NCBI RefSeq assembly: GCF_031851795.1
Contig: NZ_CP134696.1
Location: 1,483,576 to 1,547,575, forward strand
DNA length: 64,000 bases
DNA from: Pontibacter sp. G13
Lineage (GTDB): Bacteria > Bacteroidota > Bacteroidia > J057
Direction of reading: 5' to 3'
In this document: positions 9,274 through 16,988 of the stretch, in pieces
Numbering within the stretch: position 1 is the stretch's first letter
How the letters are laid out: every line of letters starts with the position of its first letter
Translations under genes and position numbers: made by a program
The notes under the pieces: generated by a model
Told to the model about the DNA's origin: nothing
The model's input: only the letters and a program-made list of their open reading frames with translations
Databases searched by the model: none

Positions 9274-11115
9274 TTAAGCTTTGGTGGTTTCAGTAGCGGC
9301 AGATTTCAGTTCGTCTTCTACTTGCTCGATCAGGCTAATGGAGTCATCATAGACACCCTGCATCCCTTTCGGAGCAGCAGAAGGCGCATAGAGGGCCATT
9401 TCGCAAGTCTCCAGAATCCCAGTGAGCTTGGAGATGGTCGCTTCGGAAACTCCCCGCTTGGCAAACTGGGCCTTGATATTGTCCAAGGAGATTTCGGAAG
9501 TACCGACATTGAGCTTGTCCTCGACATATCCGTACAGCGCCCGAGATACCTCGTCGTAGAATGCCTTTTCATTGCCACCGTCCAAATGCGTTTTGGCGGT
9601 GGATAGCTTCTTCTTGGCAAGCTTGGTGGCCTTTTTGGAACGAGTTCCCGCTACATCAGCCGCAGCTTCCATTCGTTTGGACTTCACAAATGACAATACT
9701 CCAATCAGCCCCAATGGCAACAGGAAAAGTAGGTAGAACCCAAATGATCCCGCAAACGAGTCCTGGGACTGTGTGAGATTGGTGGGATTGGTGTGGATAT
9801 ACCGGATGTCCTCTCCGAGCTTGGCGATTTCCTCACGGCTGAAATTACCGGGAGCAGCAGAGCCTCCATTGACAGCCTCCCCTTCCGCCTTGATCGTGAA
9901 GGCTTGGCTCGATTGGGTTTCGTACTTCCCCGTGCTGGGATTGAAATATGAAAACGATACGGCCGGAATTTCATAGGAACCGGGGTAGTTGGGAATGATG
10001 AGATATTCGTAAGCACGATAGCCACTCATTCCAGACATATTCCGAGCAAACTTCTCTTTGATGTTCGGATCGTACACTTCCAGATCACGCGGTACATCCA
10101 ACTTAGGCTCACGCAATTTCTTGAGGTTGCCCTTTCCAGAATACTTGACTTTGTAGGTAACAGGATTGCCGGTTTCGACCTCCTTGGTATCCACGCTTAC
10201 ATCCAAATCAAAATCTCCCACAAGCCCGGAGAAATTCGCAGGCTTACCCGAGGTGGGCAATTTCTCCACCGTCAGCGGAATGGTCTTGCTACCGAACTCG
10301 TAAGGATAGTTCTGGTAAGAGGGGAACATATCGTCGAAAATATTGCGGCGACGGCGACGATTCTGATCGGGAATTTGTACCACGCACTGCATAGGCAAGG
10401 CCGGTAGTTCCAATTTTCCCGCACGATTGGGGAACAAGATCATCTGGTTGACGACGGCTGTGCGGTATTGCTGACCATCCATGACTTCCACGTCGAAATC
10501 CACCGTTTGCTTGGTGAGATTTTCGGACCAAAACCCTTCATAGCTCGGTGGGTCCTGCAACTGGAAATTTCCGGCCTGAATACCGGTATGGATGTACAGT
10601 TTGTCCGTGAGGATAAGTTGTTCGCCTACATAGGCCTTCCGCTTGGAAATAGAGCGCTTGATGAAGATATATTCGGAAATCTGATCATCCAGCGAGGCAG
10701 ATTGTCCTTGCCCATTTCCGCCTTGACCTGAAGCGGCAGCGGCAGTTACCTGAACCTGAAGCGGTTCGGTCTTGATGGGTCCATCACTGGTTTCGATGGT
10801 GGCAGATCCGATGGTATAGGTTCCGGCCTTGCGGGCCATGATGACATAGCCGTAGGACAAGGACTGGCTGACCTGACCGTTGACGATCTGTGTGCTTCGG
10901 GAGGTATTGGGACCTGAAAGCACCTGAAAACCCTCGAATTTGGGCGGGGTGAATTTACCACGGGCATTGGCATTCAGTTGGAAGGTCACTTCGAAAGGCC
11001 GTTCCACCTGAGGATTCTTGGTGCCGAGATACGCGGTGAAATTCTGCCCGAAAGCCCACACCTGCATGCAGATGAGGGCCGCTACTAGCACTAGGCGTTT
11101 TGGTATGTACTTCAC
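9274..11115 (-). CDS. batD: BatD: periplasmic oxygen-tolerance domain protein
   Basis: A 613-residue membrane protein with an N-terminal signal (ending VWAFGQ), a long run of beta-sandwich domains of the BatD family (YLGTKNPQVERPFEVTFQLN, KRKAYVGEQLILTDKLY, KEVETGNPVTYKVKYSGKGNLKKL), one transmembrane helix near 465-485 (FGFYLLFLLPLGLIGVLSFV) and a cytoplasmic helical tail. It starts with GTG at 11115, which overlaps the stop of the preceding four-helix-bundle gene as GTGA, so translation is probably coupled. By family knowledge it acts with the BatA/BatB VWA proteins at the inner membrane. Confidence 0.92.
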   Translation of the reverse strand: MKYIPKRLVLVAALICMQVWAFGQNFTAYLGTKNPQVERPFEVTFQLNANARGKFTPPKFEGFQVLSGPNTSRSTQIVNGQVSQSLSYGYVIMARKAGTYTIGSATIETSDGPIKTEPLQVQVTAAAASGQGGNGQGQSASLDDQISEYIFIKRSISKRKAYVGEQLILTDKLYIHTGIQAGNFQLQDPPSYEGFWSENLTKQTVDFDVEVMDGQQYRTAVVNQMILFPNRAGKLELPALPMQCVVQIPDQNRRRRRNIFDDMFPSYQNYPYEFGSKTIPLTVEKLPTSGKPANFSGLVGDFDLDVSVDTKEVETGNPVTYKVKYSGKGNLKKLREPKLDVPRDLEVYDPNIKEKFARNMSGMSGYRAYEYLIIPNYPGSYEIPAVSFSYFNPSTGKYETQSSQAFTIKAEGEAVNGGSAAPGNFSREEIAKLGEDIRYIHTNPTNLTQSQDSFAGSFGFYLLFLLPLGLIGVLSFVKSKRMEAAADVAGTRSKKATKLAKKKLSTAKTHLDGGNEKAFYDEVSRALYGYVEDKLNVGTSEISLDNIKAQFAKRGVSEATISKLTGILETCEMALYAPSAAPKGMQGVYDDSISLIEQVEDELKSAATETTKA

Positions 11116-11480
11116 TTGATCGTGGTCGATTCGATTATCTTATAAAAGATGGCCATCAATTCCTTAGCGGCGTGTAACAATTGGTTTCGCTGAATGTCCA
11201 GTTCTGGAACTGATTGGGTATCCACCAATCTCAACCAGTAATACGTGGACTGCGCCTCCAATCCGCACGCCTTGATCCTGCTGATGTATTCCGATTTGCT
11301 GGTCGATTCCTTCGCCGAAATGAATCTGGCACCAATGGCACCCGAAGCTCTGATGAGCTGCTTGAGATCCTCGACGTTGGATACTGTCATAGGGAGAGAT
11401 TTTCCGAACTCCCGGACAGCGAGGGCAAATTGAAGGGAATGTTCTTCCAGCTGGTGTGTGCTCTGGCGGTTAGCGGACAT
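11112..11480 (-). CDS. Four-helix-bundle protein (S23 / 23S-rRNA intervening-sequence family)
   Basis: A 122-residue helical protein. The family signature is visible: HSLQFALAVREFGKSLP, then LIRASGAIGARFISAKESTSKSEYISRIKACGLEAQSTYYWLRLV, and a final helix HAAKELMAIFYKIIES. Members are often encoded inside insertions in 23S rRNA genes or stand alone; their role is unknown. The frame is open for 44 more codons upstream, but the start was set at the Met at 11480 (MSANRQSTHQLEEHS), where family similarity begins. A 156-bp AT-rich gap separates it from batC, while its stop overlaps the batD GTG by four bases. It is not a normal Bat-operon member. Confidence 0.8.
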   Translation of the reverse strand: MSANRQSTHQLEEHSLQFALAVREFGKSLPMTVSNVEDLKQLIRASGAIGARFISAKESTSKSEYISRIKACGLEAQSTYYWLRLVDTQSVPELDIQRNQLLHAAKELMAIFYKIIESTTIK

Positions 11481-11636
11481 GAGAGAAACCGTTTGAAGGA
11501 ATAATGGGTCGGACCGACGATCAGTGTAGTAACAAGATATAAGAGAAAGTCGAACTTCCAACTGACAATTATTCCCAAGGTTTTCCTCACTACCACTTAA
11601 GTAGGTGGACAATAGTAAAGAGAGACTTTTGTCTGT

Positions 11637-12497
11637 CTACCAGTCCTTTTCCACTTTGACCTTCATGGCACGCGCCTTCTTCTTCTGGAGCTCCTCATTC
11701 AATTTTTCCTCCTCGTATTGCAAAGCTTCCAACATCTGCTCGATCTCCTCCGGGGTCATATTCCGGGGCTGCTGGGGTTGTCCCTGCTGATCTTGCCCTT
11801 GTTGGTTCTGATCCTGTTGTTCTTGATTCTCGTCCTGCTGCTGATCTTGATTCTGATCCTGCTGCTCCTGATTCTGGTCCTGCTGATCTTGGTTTTGATC
11901 CTGCTGGTCCTGATTCTGGTCTTGCTGATCTTGATTTTTATCCTGTTGATCTTGGTTCTGATCGTCCTGATTCTGCTGTTGATTTTGCTGCTGCTGCAAC
12001 AATTTCATCGCATAGGAAAGATTGTACCGAGTATCTTGGTCGCCAGGATTTCTCCGAAGCGACTGCTTGTAGGCCTCGACAGATTCTTGCAGCGGGTTGC
12101 CTCCTCCATTGGGGCCACCTTGACCTTGCTGTTGGGGCATCATGCCTCCCTGTTGTTGGGCGGCAAGGGCTTCCTGCAATTTGCTATTCCCCAAATTGTG
12201 ATAGGCTTCCGCCTGCTGGACAGCGTTTTCGGTCATGGTCGCAGCCCGCTTAAATTGCTCGGCGGCTTGGGCATATTGGCCTTGCTGGTACAGGGCGTTC
12301 CCCAAATTAAAGGTACTGGCCTGATTGTCAGGATTGGCTGTCAATGCCTCCATGTATCGGGACTGAGCCCCTTGGACGTCTGATCCACGATAGGCGCGAT
12401 TGCCCAGATAGGTGGATAGTTCGCCCGAATCATCGAGAGATTGACCCCACATCGGCACAGCGGCCAATAAGCAGATTCCGGTGATAAATGCTTTCAT
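11637..12497 (-). CDS. batC: BatC: TPR protein with Gln/Asp-rich tail
   Basis: A 286-residue protein with a signal peptide (MKAFITGICLLAAVPMWGQ) and three TPR-like units (GNRAYRGSDVQGAQSRYMEALTANPD, FNLGNALYQQGQYAQAAEQFKRA, SVEAYKQSLRRNPGDQDTRYNLSYAM). After them comes a striking low-complexity tract of DQNQDQQ-type repeats, then a basic helical end (EEKLNEELQKKKARAMKVKVEKDW). The frame is open further upstream, but the ATG at 12497 is chosen because it begins the signal peptide and lies two bases after the batB stop. TPR proteins mediate protein-protein contacts, here presumably between BatA/B and other partners. Confidence 0.9.
   Translation of the reverse strand: MKAFITGICLLAAVPMWGQSLDDSGELSTYLGNRAYRGSDVQGAQSRYMEALTANPDNQASTFNLGNALYQQGQYAQAAEQFKRAATMTENAVQQAEAYHNLGNSKLQEALAAQQQGGMMPQQQGQGGPNGGGNPLQESVEAYKQSLRRNPGDQDTRYNLSYAMKLLQQQQNQQQNQDDQNQDQQDKNQDQQDQNQDQQDQNQDQQDQNQEQQDQNQDQQQDENQEQQDQNQQGQDQQGQPQQPRNMTPEEIEQMLEALQYEEEKLNEELQKKKARAMKVKVEKDW
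11788..11995. repeat. Low-complexity repeat inside batC
   Basis: Short degenerate direct repeats encoding alternating Gln, Asp and Asn (QDQNQDQQD type) within the C-terminal third of BatC. Likely a flexible linker that varies in length by slippage. Confidence 0.8.
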
Positions 12498-12499
12498 CG

Positions 12500-13531
12500 T
12501 CAGGAGGTTTTGAAGATTTCCCAATCGTTGAACAATACGCTTCTGCGCTCCGACAGGAAGTATTCCAATGTCAGGAACAAGAGTGCCAATGCAAGGAACC
12601 ATTGGAACTGGTCCTCATAGTCGGCATATACATAGGCCTCAAAATCAGCCTTTTCAGATTCTGCCAATCGTTGCTTGATCGCTTTCAACTCATCTCCTCC
12701 CCCCAGTCGGAAATAGCTTCCACCACCAGATTCGGCCACTTGCTTCAACATCGATTCATTGAGCTTGGAGAATACGATCGATCCTTCCTGATCCTGCTTG
12801 AATCCTACATTCCGACCATTCTTGATGTCGGGAACCGGCGCTCCTTTCGCAGTGCCCACCCCCATCGTGAGGATCTGCATATTCTGGTCCTTGGCAGAAG
12901 AAGCGGCATCCAAGGCCTCTCCTTCGTGATCTTCCCCGTCGGAAATAATCAGCAAGGTCCGGATGGCACTATGGCTATTGTCAAATGACTCTTGCGCCAA
13001 TTTGATCGCTTCCCCAATGGCCGTTCCCTGTGTAGGAGCCAATTCAGGGGTCACGGATTTGAGCAGGGATTTCACCGCGGCGTAATCCGTCGTGATCGGC
13101 ACCTGCAAATAGGCATTTCCCGCAAAAATGATCAGCCCTACTCGGTCTCCCGCCATCTCATCGATTAGGTTGGAGATGAATTGCTTGGACTTGTCAAGGC
13201 GATTGGGCCGGACATCCTCGGCCAGCATGGACTTGGAGATATCCAGGGCAATGATCACATCTCCCCCTTTTCTCTCCTGCTTTTCGAAGGTCTGACCCAC
13301 TTGTGGATTGGCGAGTGCCACGACGAGGGAAGCCACCGCCAAAGTCGCGAAAACGAATTTCACCTGATGCTTGCCCTTGGGCTGTCCGGGCATGAGGGCC
13401 GCCATCAGGCTTCCTTCTCCCATTTTGGAAATCGCACGCTTCCGGCTCCACATGAAATATGCGAATGCCAGTCCCAAAGGAATCAGGACCAGCAAAAGAT
13501 ATAGCGCTTCTGGATGTTCAAATTTGACCAC
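12500..13531 (-). CDS. batB: BatB: VWA-domain membrane protein
   Basis: A 343-residue protein with two N-terminal transmembrane helices (about 8-28 and 58-76), a von Willebrand factor A domain with an intact MIDAS (D97, S99, S101 in DISKS, plus T and D in SDGEDHEGE) and a C-terminal transmembrane helix near 312-330. The VWA domain binds a divalent metal and a protein partner. It starts with GTG at 13531, giving the right N terminus MVKFEHPEALYLLL. It lies between batA (25-base gap) and batC (2-base gap). Confidence 0.92.
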   Translation of the reverse strand: MVKFEHPEALYLLLVLIPLGLAFAYFMWSRKRAISKMGEGSLMAALMPGQPKGKHQVKFVFATLAVASLVVALANPQVGQTFEKQERKGGDVIIALDISKSMLAEDVRPNRLDKSKQFISNLIDEMAGDRVGLIIFAGNAYLQVPITTDYAAVKSLLKSVTPELAPTQGTAIGEAIKLAQESFDNSHSAIRTLLIISDGEDHEGEALDAASSAKDQNMQILTMGVGTAKGAPVPDIKNGRNVGFKQDQEGSIVFSKLNESMLKQVAESGGGSYFRLGGGDELKAIKQRLAESEKADFEAYVYADYEDQFQWFLALALLFLTLEYFLSERRSVLFNDWEIFKTS

Positions 13532-13556
13532 TTGATTCTATCTTCTTCGGTGAAAC

Positions 13557-14561
13557 CTAGGGGATGCTTCTTACAACGGTGTATCTCAACAGCAATTCCA
13601 GCAAGAGCAGCAAACCGCCCAAGATCAGGAAAATGTGGAACTCTTCTGATTTGCGGGTGATCCGCGTAACCTCGATCCGGGTCTTTTCCAGTTGGTCGAT
13701 CTCCTGGTAGACCTCGCTCAATGCACGTGTATTGGTCACTTGGTAGAATTTACCGCCTGTACTCTGAGCGATATTCTCTAGCAACTCCTCATCCAACTCT
13801 ACTTCCTGCTCCTGTGTGCGCGTCCCAAATGGCGTCTGCACCTTGAAAGGAGCAGTTCCGTCCTGTCCCACACCGATGGTGTAGACTCGAATGCCGTATT
13901 CCTTGGCTGCTTCCACAGCGGACATCGGGTCGATAAAGCCCCGATTGTTGACCCCATCTGTCAGGAGAATCACCACCTTGCTTTCAGTCTCTGAATCCTT
14001 GAGGCGAATGACAGAAGTAGCCAATCCCATCCCGATGGCGGTTCCTTGCTCAAGTTGGCCTTCCTTGACTCGCTTGAGCAATTGGATCAGCATTTGGTGG
14101 TCGGTCGTGAGTGGTGCTTGGGTGAAGCTTTCGCCAGCAAATACCACCAAGCCGATTCGGTCAGTCGGGCGATTGTTGATAAACTCTTCGGCCGTTTTCT
14201 TGGCGGCACCCAAGCGGTCTGGTCGGAAATCCAATGCCTTCATAGACCCCGAGATATCCAATGCCATCACGATATCAATCCCCTCAGTATCGATGTTCTC
14301 TTCCTGCAAATGATGCTGTGGACGAGCCAGTGCCACGATAAACAAGGTCACGGCCAGCATTCGCAGTACGAACAAGTATTTTTTGACCATCCCCCGAATG
14401 GGATGTGTGTGCCCAGCCAGTCCCGAAAGGATGGGAAGGCGGAGGGTCGGATACAGATCTTTGTAACGCCAGAATTGCCAGACCACAAACAGGACGGGCA
14501 GTACCAGCAATCCGAAAACCCCCGGATTGGCGAAGGTGAGATTATTCCAAAATTCCATCAT
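13557..14561 (-). CDS. batA: BatA: VWA-domain membrane protein
   Basis: A 334-residue paralogue of BatB. Two N-terminal helices (about 13-30 and 62-80) precede a VWA domain with a full MIDAS (D102, S104, S106 in DISGS; T in GTAIG; D in LLTDGVNN), and a C-terminal transmembrane helix ends the protein. Its ATG overlaps the stop of the upstream BatD-like gene as ATGA, which implies translational coupling. In the family it works with BatB and with an upstream MoxR AAA+ ATPase; no MoxR gene is in this window. Confidence 0.92.
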   Translation of the reverse strand: MMEFWNNLTFANPGVFGLLVLPVLFVVWQFWRYKDLYPTLRLPILSGLAGHTHPIRGMVKKYLFVLRMLAVTLFIVALARPQHHLQEENIDTEGIDIVMALDISGSMKALDFRPDRLGAAKKTAEEFINNRPTDRIGLVVFAGESFTQAPLTTDHQMLIQLLKRVKEGQLEQGTAIGMGLATSVIRLKDSETESKVVILLTDGVNNRGFIDPMSAVEAAKEYGIRVYTIGVGQDGTAPFKVQTPFGTRTQEQEVELDEELLENIAQSTGGKFYQVTNTRALSEVYQEIDQLEKTRIEVTRITRKSEEFHIFLILGGLLLLLELLLRYTVVRSIP

Positions 14562-15556
14562 GCTGCGGGTTCTGTCTCTGGTTCGGTGGTTTCCTCAGGT
14601 TCAGGCTTTGACAGGTCGATCTTCTTGGTCTCCTTGACCAAGTATCGAGCGATGTCCATGCTATCGAGGTGAGCTTGCTCGGAAGGGGTGAACTTGGCAA
14701 ACTTGGCCAGATCCGCCATTTCCAAGGTATCCTTGAGGTGTCGGCGCATTTTGTCTGTCAGGGGCAGCTCGCGAGCTTGGTCCATAATTTCGTGCGTAAC
14801 GGACTCCAACGCCGGAATGGAGAATTTGCGCTCCAGATAATCACGGAGAATCTCGGAGATTTCGGCGTAGTATTCTTTGACTTCCCCTGCTTGCCAGAGC
14901 TTTTTGGACTCCAACTGGGCGAGCTTCCGCATGGCAATCTCGTGAGCCGGAACAGCGGGTTTGGCTTCTACCGGTTCAGGTGCAGCCTCAGGTTTTGGGC
15001 GAGTAACCAGATAGTAGATTCCCCAACCGATCAACCCTAGCGCAATCAAAATCCCGATTCCAGCAAAAATCACCCAAGTGGGCAACGGAACTTCACGGAT
15101 CTCCTTGACGTCCTTGATTTCTGCCTGCTCGCCCAATTCCACGGTCGTAACCTCGATGGGATACTCTTCAACTGCAATGGTATCGACCGAATTGGCTCCA
15201 CCGGCAAGCATGGGGATAGCCAATGGCGGCAGAACCTGTGTTCCAGAATCAAAAGAAGTCACTACCAACATCTGGGAAGTGACCAACCTGCCTTCTTGGG
15301 AGGCCGTCCGGACAGAGTCGACAGAGATCAAATCAAAGCCCTTGAGCTGATCCTTCCAGTCTGGAAACTGAAATTCTGCCGGGGCATCGTGCAGGACAGA
15401 AACCTGCACTTGAACCTGCTCCCCGATCTGAATGTCCTGCCGATCGGTAGAATAGGCACCTTGCAGCGTTTGGGCACCTCCCGAGAGCGGAAGGAGCAAC
15501 AGACCACAAATGGCGATGGTGATGTGCCAAATACAAGCGTTCACGTTCATAAGCAT
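14558..15556 (-). CDS. BatD-like membrane protein of the Bat operon
   Basis: A 332-residue protein with a signal peptide (ending LSGGAQ), a beta-sandwich ectodomain resembling a single BatD unit (DRQDIQIGEQVQVQVSVLHDAPAEFQFPDW), one transmembrane helix at about 165-188 (WVIFAGIGILIALGLIGWGIYYLV), and a cytoplasmic helical region (about 205-315) with the pattern KEYYAEISEILRDYLERKFSIPALESVTHEI seen in DUF4381-like proteins. Two starts are possible (15556 and 15550). The gene lies between the DUF58 gene and batA, the standard place for this component, and its stop overlaps the batA start. Confidence 0.85.
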   Translation of the reverse strand: MLMNVNACIWHITIAICGLLLLPLSGGAQTLQGAYSTDRQDIQIGEQVQVQVSVLHDAPAEFQFPDWKDQLKGFDLISVDSVRTASQEGRLVTSQMLVVTSFDSGTQVLPPLAIPMLAGGANSVDTIAVEEYPIEVTTVELGEQAEIKDVKEIREVPLPTWVIFAGIGILIALGLIGWGIYYLVTRPKPEAAPEPVEAKPAVPAHEIAMRKLAQLESKKLWQAGEVKEYYAEISEILRDYLERKFSIPALESVTHEIMDQARELPLTDKMRRHLKDTLEMADLAKFAKFTPSEQAHLDSMDIARYLVKETKKIDLSKPEPEETTEPETEPAA

Positions 15557-15564
15557 TCTGGCGA

Positions 15565-15572
15565 CAAATATA
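15565..15572 (-). promoter_or_regulatory. TAnnTTTG element before the BatD-like gene
   Basis: TATATTTG on the minus strand ends nine bases before the ATG at 15556. No TTG lies at a suitable distance. It could drive an internal, nearly leaderless transcript of the distal Bat genes. Confidence 0.4.
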
Positions 15573-15650
15573 TTCGATTTTGTTCCCGTGGGGTGTTAAT
15601 ACGGCGTTAACGGCAGGGTACAAATCCTGCCGATTCCTACACCGGATGCG

Positions 15651-16568
15651 TTATTGACGCGTTCCCCGTTGGCTAAATAAGTTCATCAATTTCTGCACGT
15701 AGGAGTCACGGGTATTGATGGACAAGAAGTCCGCGCCGGACCGCAAAAAGGTCTGCCGGGTCTGAGCCAGATGATCCTTGTACCATTTGGCGTACGCCTC
15801 GCGAGTAGGGGCAGAAGCGGTATCGACCCATGCGGTTTGACCGGACTCGGCGTCCTCCACACGTGCCAATCCCATGTTGGGAAGTTCCTGCTCCCGATCA
15901 TCGTAGATATGCACCCCTACGACATCATGCTTTCCACGGGCGATACTCAGCGCATCTTTGTAGTCAGGGCCCGTATTCATGAAATCGCTCAGAACGAATA
16001 CGACACTCCGCTTTTTGAGCATATTGGTGAGATGCCGCAAGACATCTGCCAGATCGGTGCCATTGTGCTCAGGCTTGGGATCGATCAATTCGCGGATGAT
16101 TCGCAGGATATGATTCTTTCCCTTTTTGGGGGGAATGAAGGTTTCGACCTGATCGGTAAACATCATCACGCCTACCTTGTCGTTGTTCGAAATCGCAGAA
16201 AAGGACAACACCGCGGAAATCTCGGCCATGAGATCCTTTTTCATTTGGGCAACCCCATCGGCATTCAGCTGAGTACCAAAATCCGTTGATCGGCTGATAT
16301 CCACGAGCAGCATCACGGTGATTTCACGCTCCTCCTCAAATACCTTGATGTGTGGGGCATCCGTTCGGGCGGTTACATTCCAGTCAATGTTCCGGACATC
16401 GTCGCCGTATTGATAGGCCCGCACTTCGCTGAAGGACATGCCTCGGCCTTTGAAGGCGCTGTGGTAGCCTCCGGAAAATACTTGATTGCTGAGGCCGCGC
16501 GTCTTGATTTCGATTTTGCGGACTTTCTTGAGCAGCTCGGCTGTACGGTCTTGAGTGGGTTCCGACAT
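15651..16568 (-). CDS. DUF58 protein, first gene of the Bat operon
   Basis: A 305-residue cytoplasmic protein. The DUF58 core is clear (GGYHSAFKGRGMSFSEVRAYQYGDDVRNIDWNVTART), merging into a VWA-like fold with a DxSxS motif (D90, S92, S94 in DISRS). DUF58 proteins occur next to MoxR ATPases and Bat/VWA proteins and are thought to pass MoxR activity to the membrane VWA partners. The frame is open upstream by 46 codons, but the ATG at 16568 (MSEPTQDRTAELLKKVRKIEIKTRGL) matches the family start. A 94-base gap to the next gene carries a second promoter-like box. Confidence 0.9.
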   Translation of the reverse strand: MSEPTQDRTAELLKKVRKIEIKTRGLSNQVFSGGYHSAFKGRGMSFSEVRAYQYGDDVRNIDWNVTARTDAPHIKVFEEEREITVMLLVDISRSTDFGTQLNADGVAQMKKDLMAEISAVLSFSAISNNDKVGVMMFTDQVETFIPPKKGKNHILRIIRELIDPKPEHNGTDLADVLRHLTNMLKKRSVVFVLSDFMNTGPDYKDALSIARGKHDVVGVHIYDDREQELPNMGLARVEDAESGQTAWVDTASAPTREAYAKWYKDHLAQTRQTFLRSGADFLSINTRDSYVQKLMNLFSQRGTRQ

Positions 16569-16988
16569 GGATGGGTCGTTCTTGTTCGATTCGATTAAAC
16601 TCAATGGCCCGATCAGGGTCCATGGAGCCAGCAAGGCAAATATACACGGGAAGGCCATTCGGAGGGGAAAAGGAACTGTTAACGAAACGTGAATCTGTGT
16701 TGGCATTTGCCGCAGGGTGGAGATTGTCGAGGAGTACCAGAAAAATTCCCATGCAAAATTTTTGGCATTGCGTTTTGTTTGTATTTAGTATTTCCTCCAA
16801 ATCGAAAATTGAAGACAAGCTGTAATTTAATCTTTTTGGTTAATCGTGAATGGGTTGCAGATGAGGAGGTACGGGCGTATCTTGCCGTAATTTCTCAGAA
16901 ATCGTACGGGTACCACTACAGTCTCCCTTGATTGGTAATGAAGGCATCCATAGGGGGTGCCTAGCTTCTAAATATCTGGTAGTAGTTT
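16569..16988. other. Divergent intergenic region between the Bat operon and a secreted hydrolase gene
   Basis: 420 bases without a supported gene. It becomes AT-rich around 16740-16840. Apart from the TATATTTG box for the Bat operon at 16637-16644, no clear promoter for the plus-strand gene was recognised. Confidence 0.6.
16637..16644 (-). promoter_or_regulatory. Probable -7 element of the Bat operon promoter
   Basis: TATATTTG on the minus strand, 68 bases upstream of the DUF58 start. The matching upstream TTG is not obvious. Confidence 0.5.
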
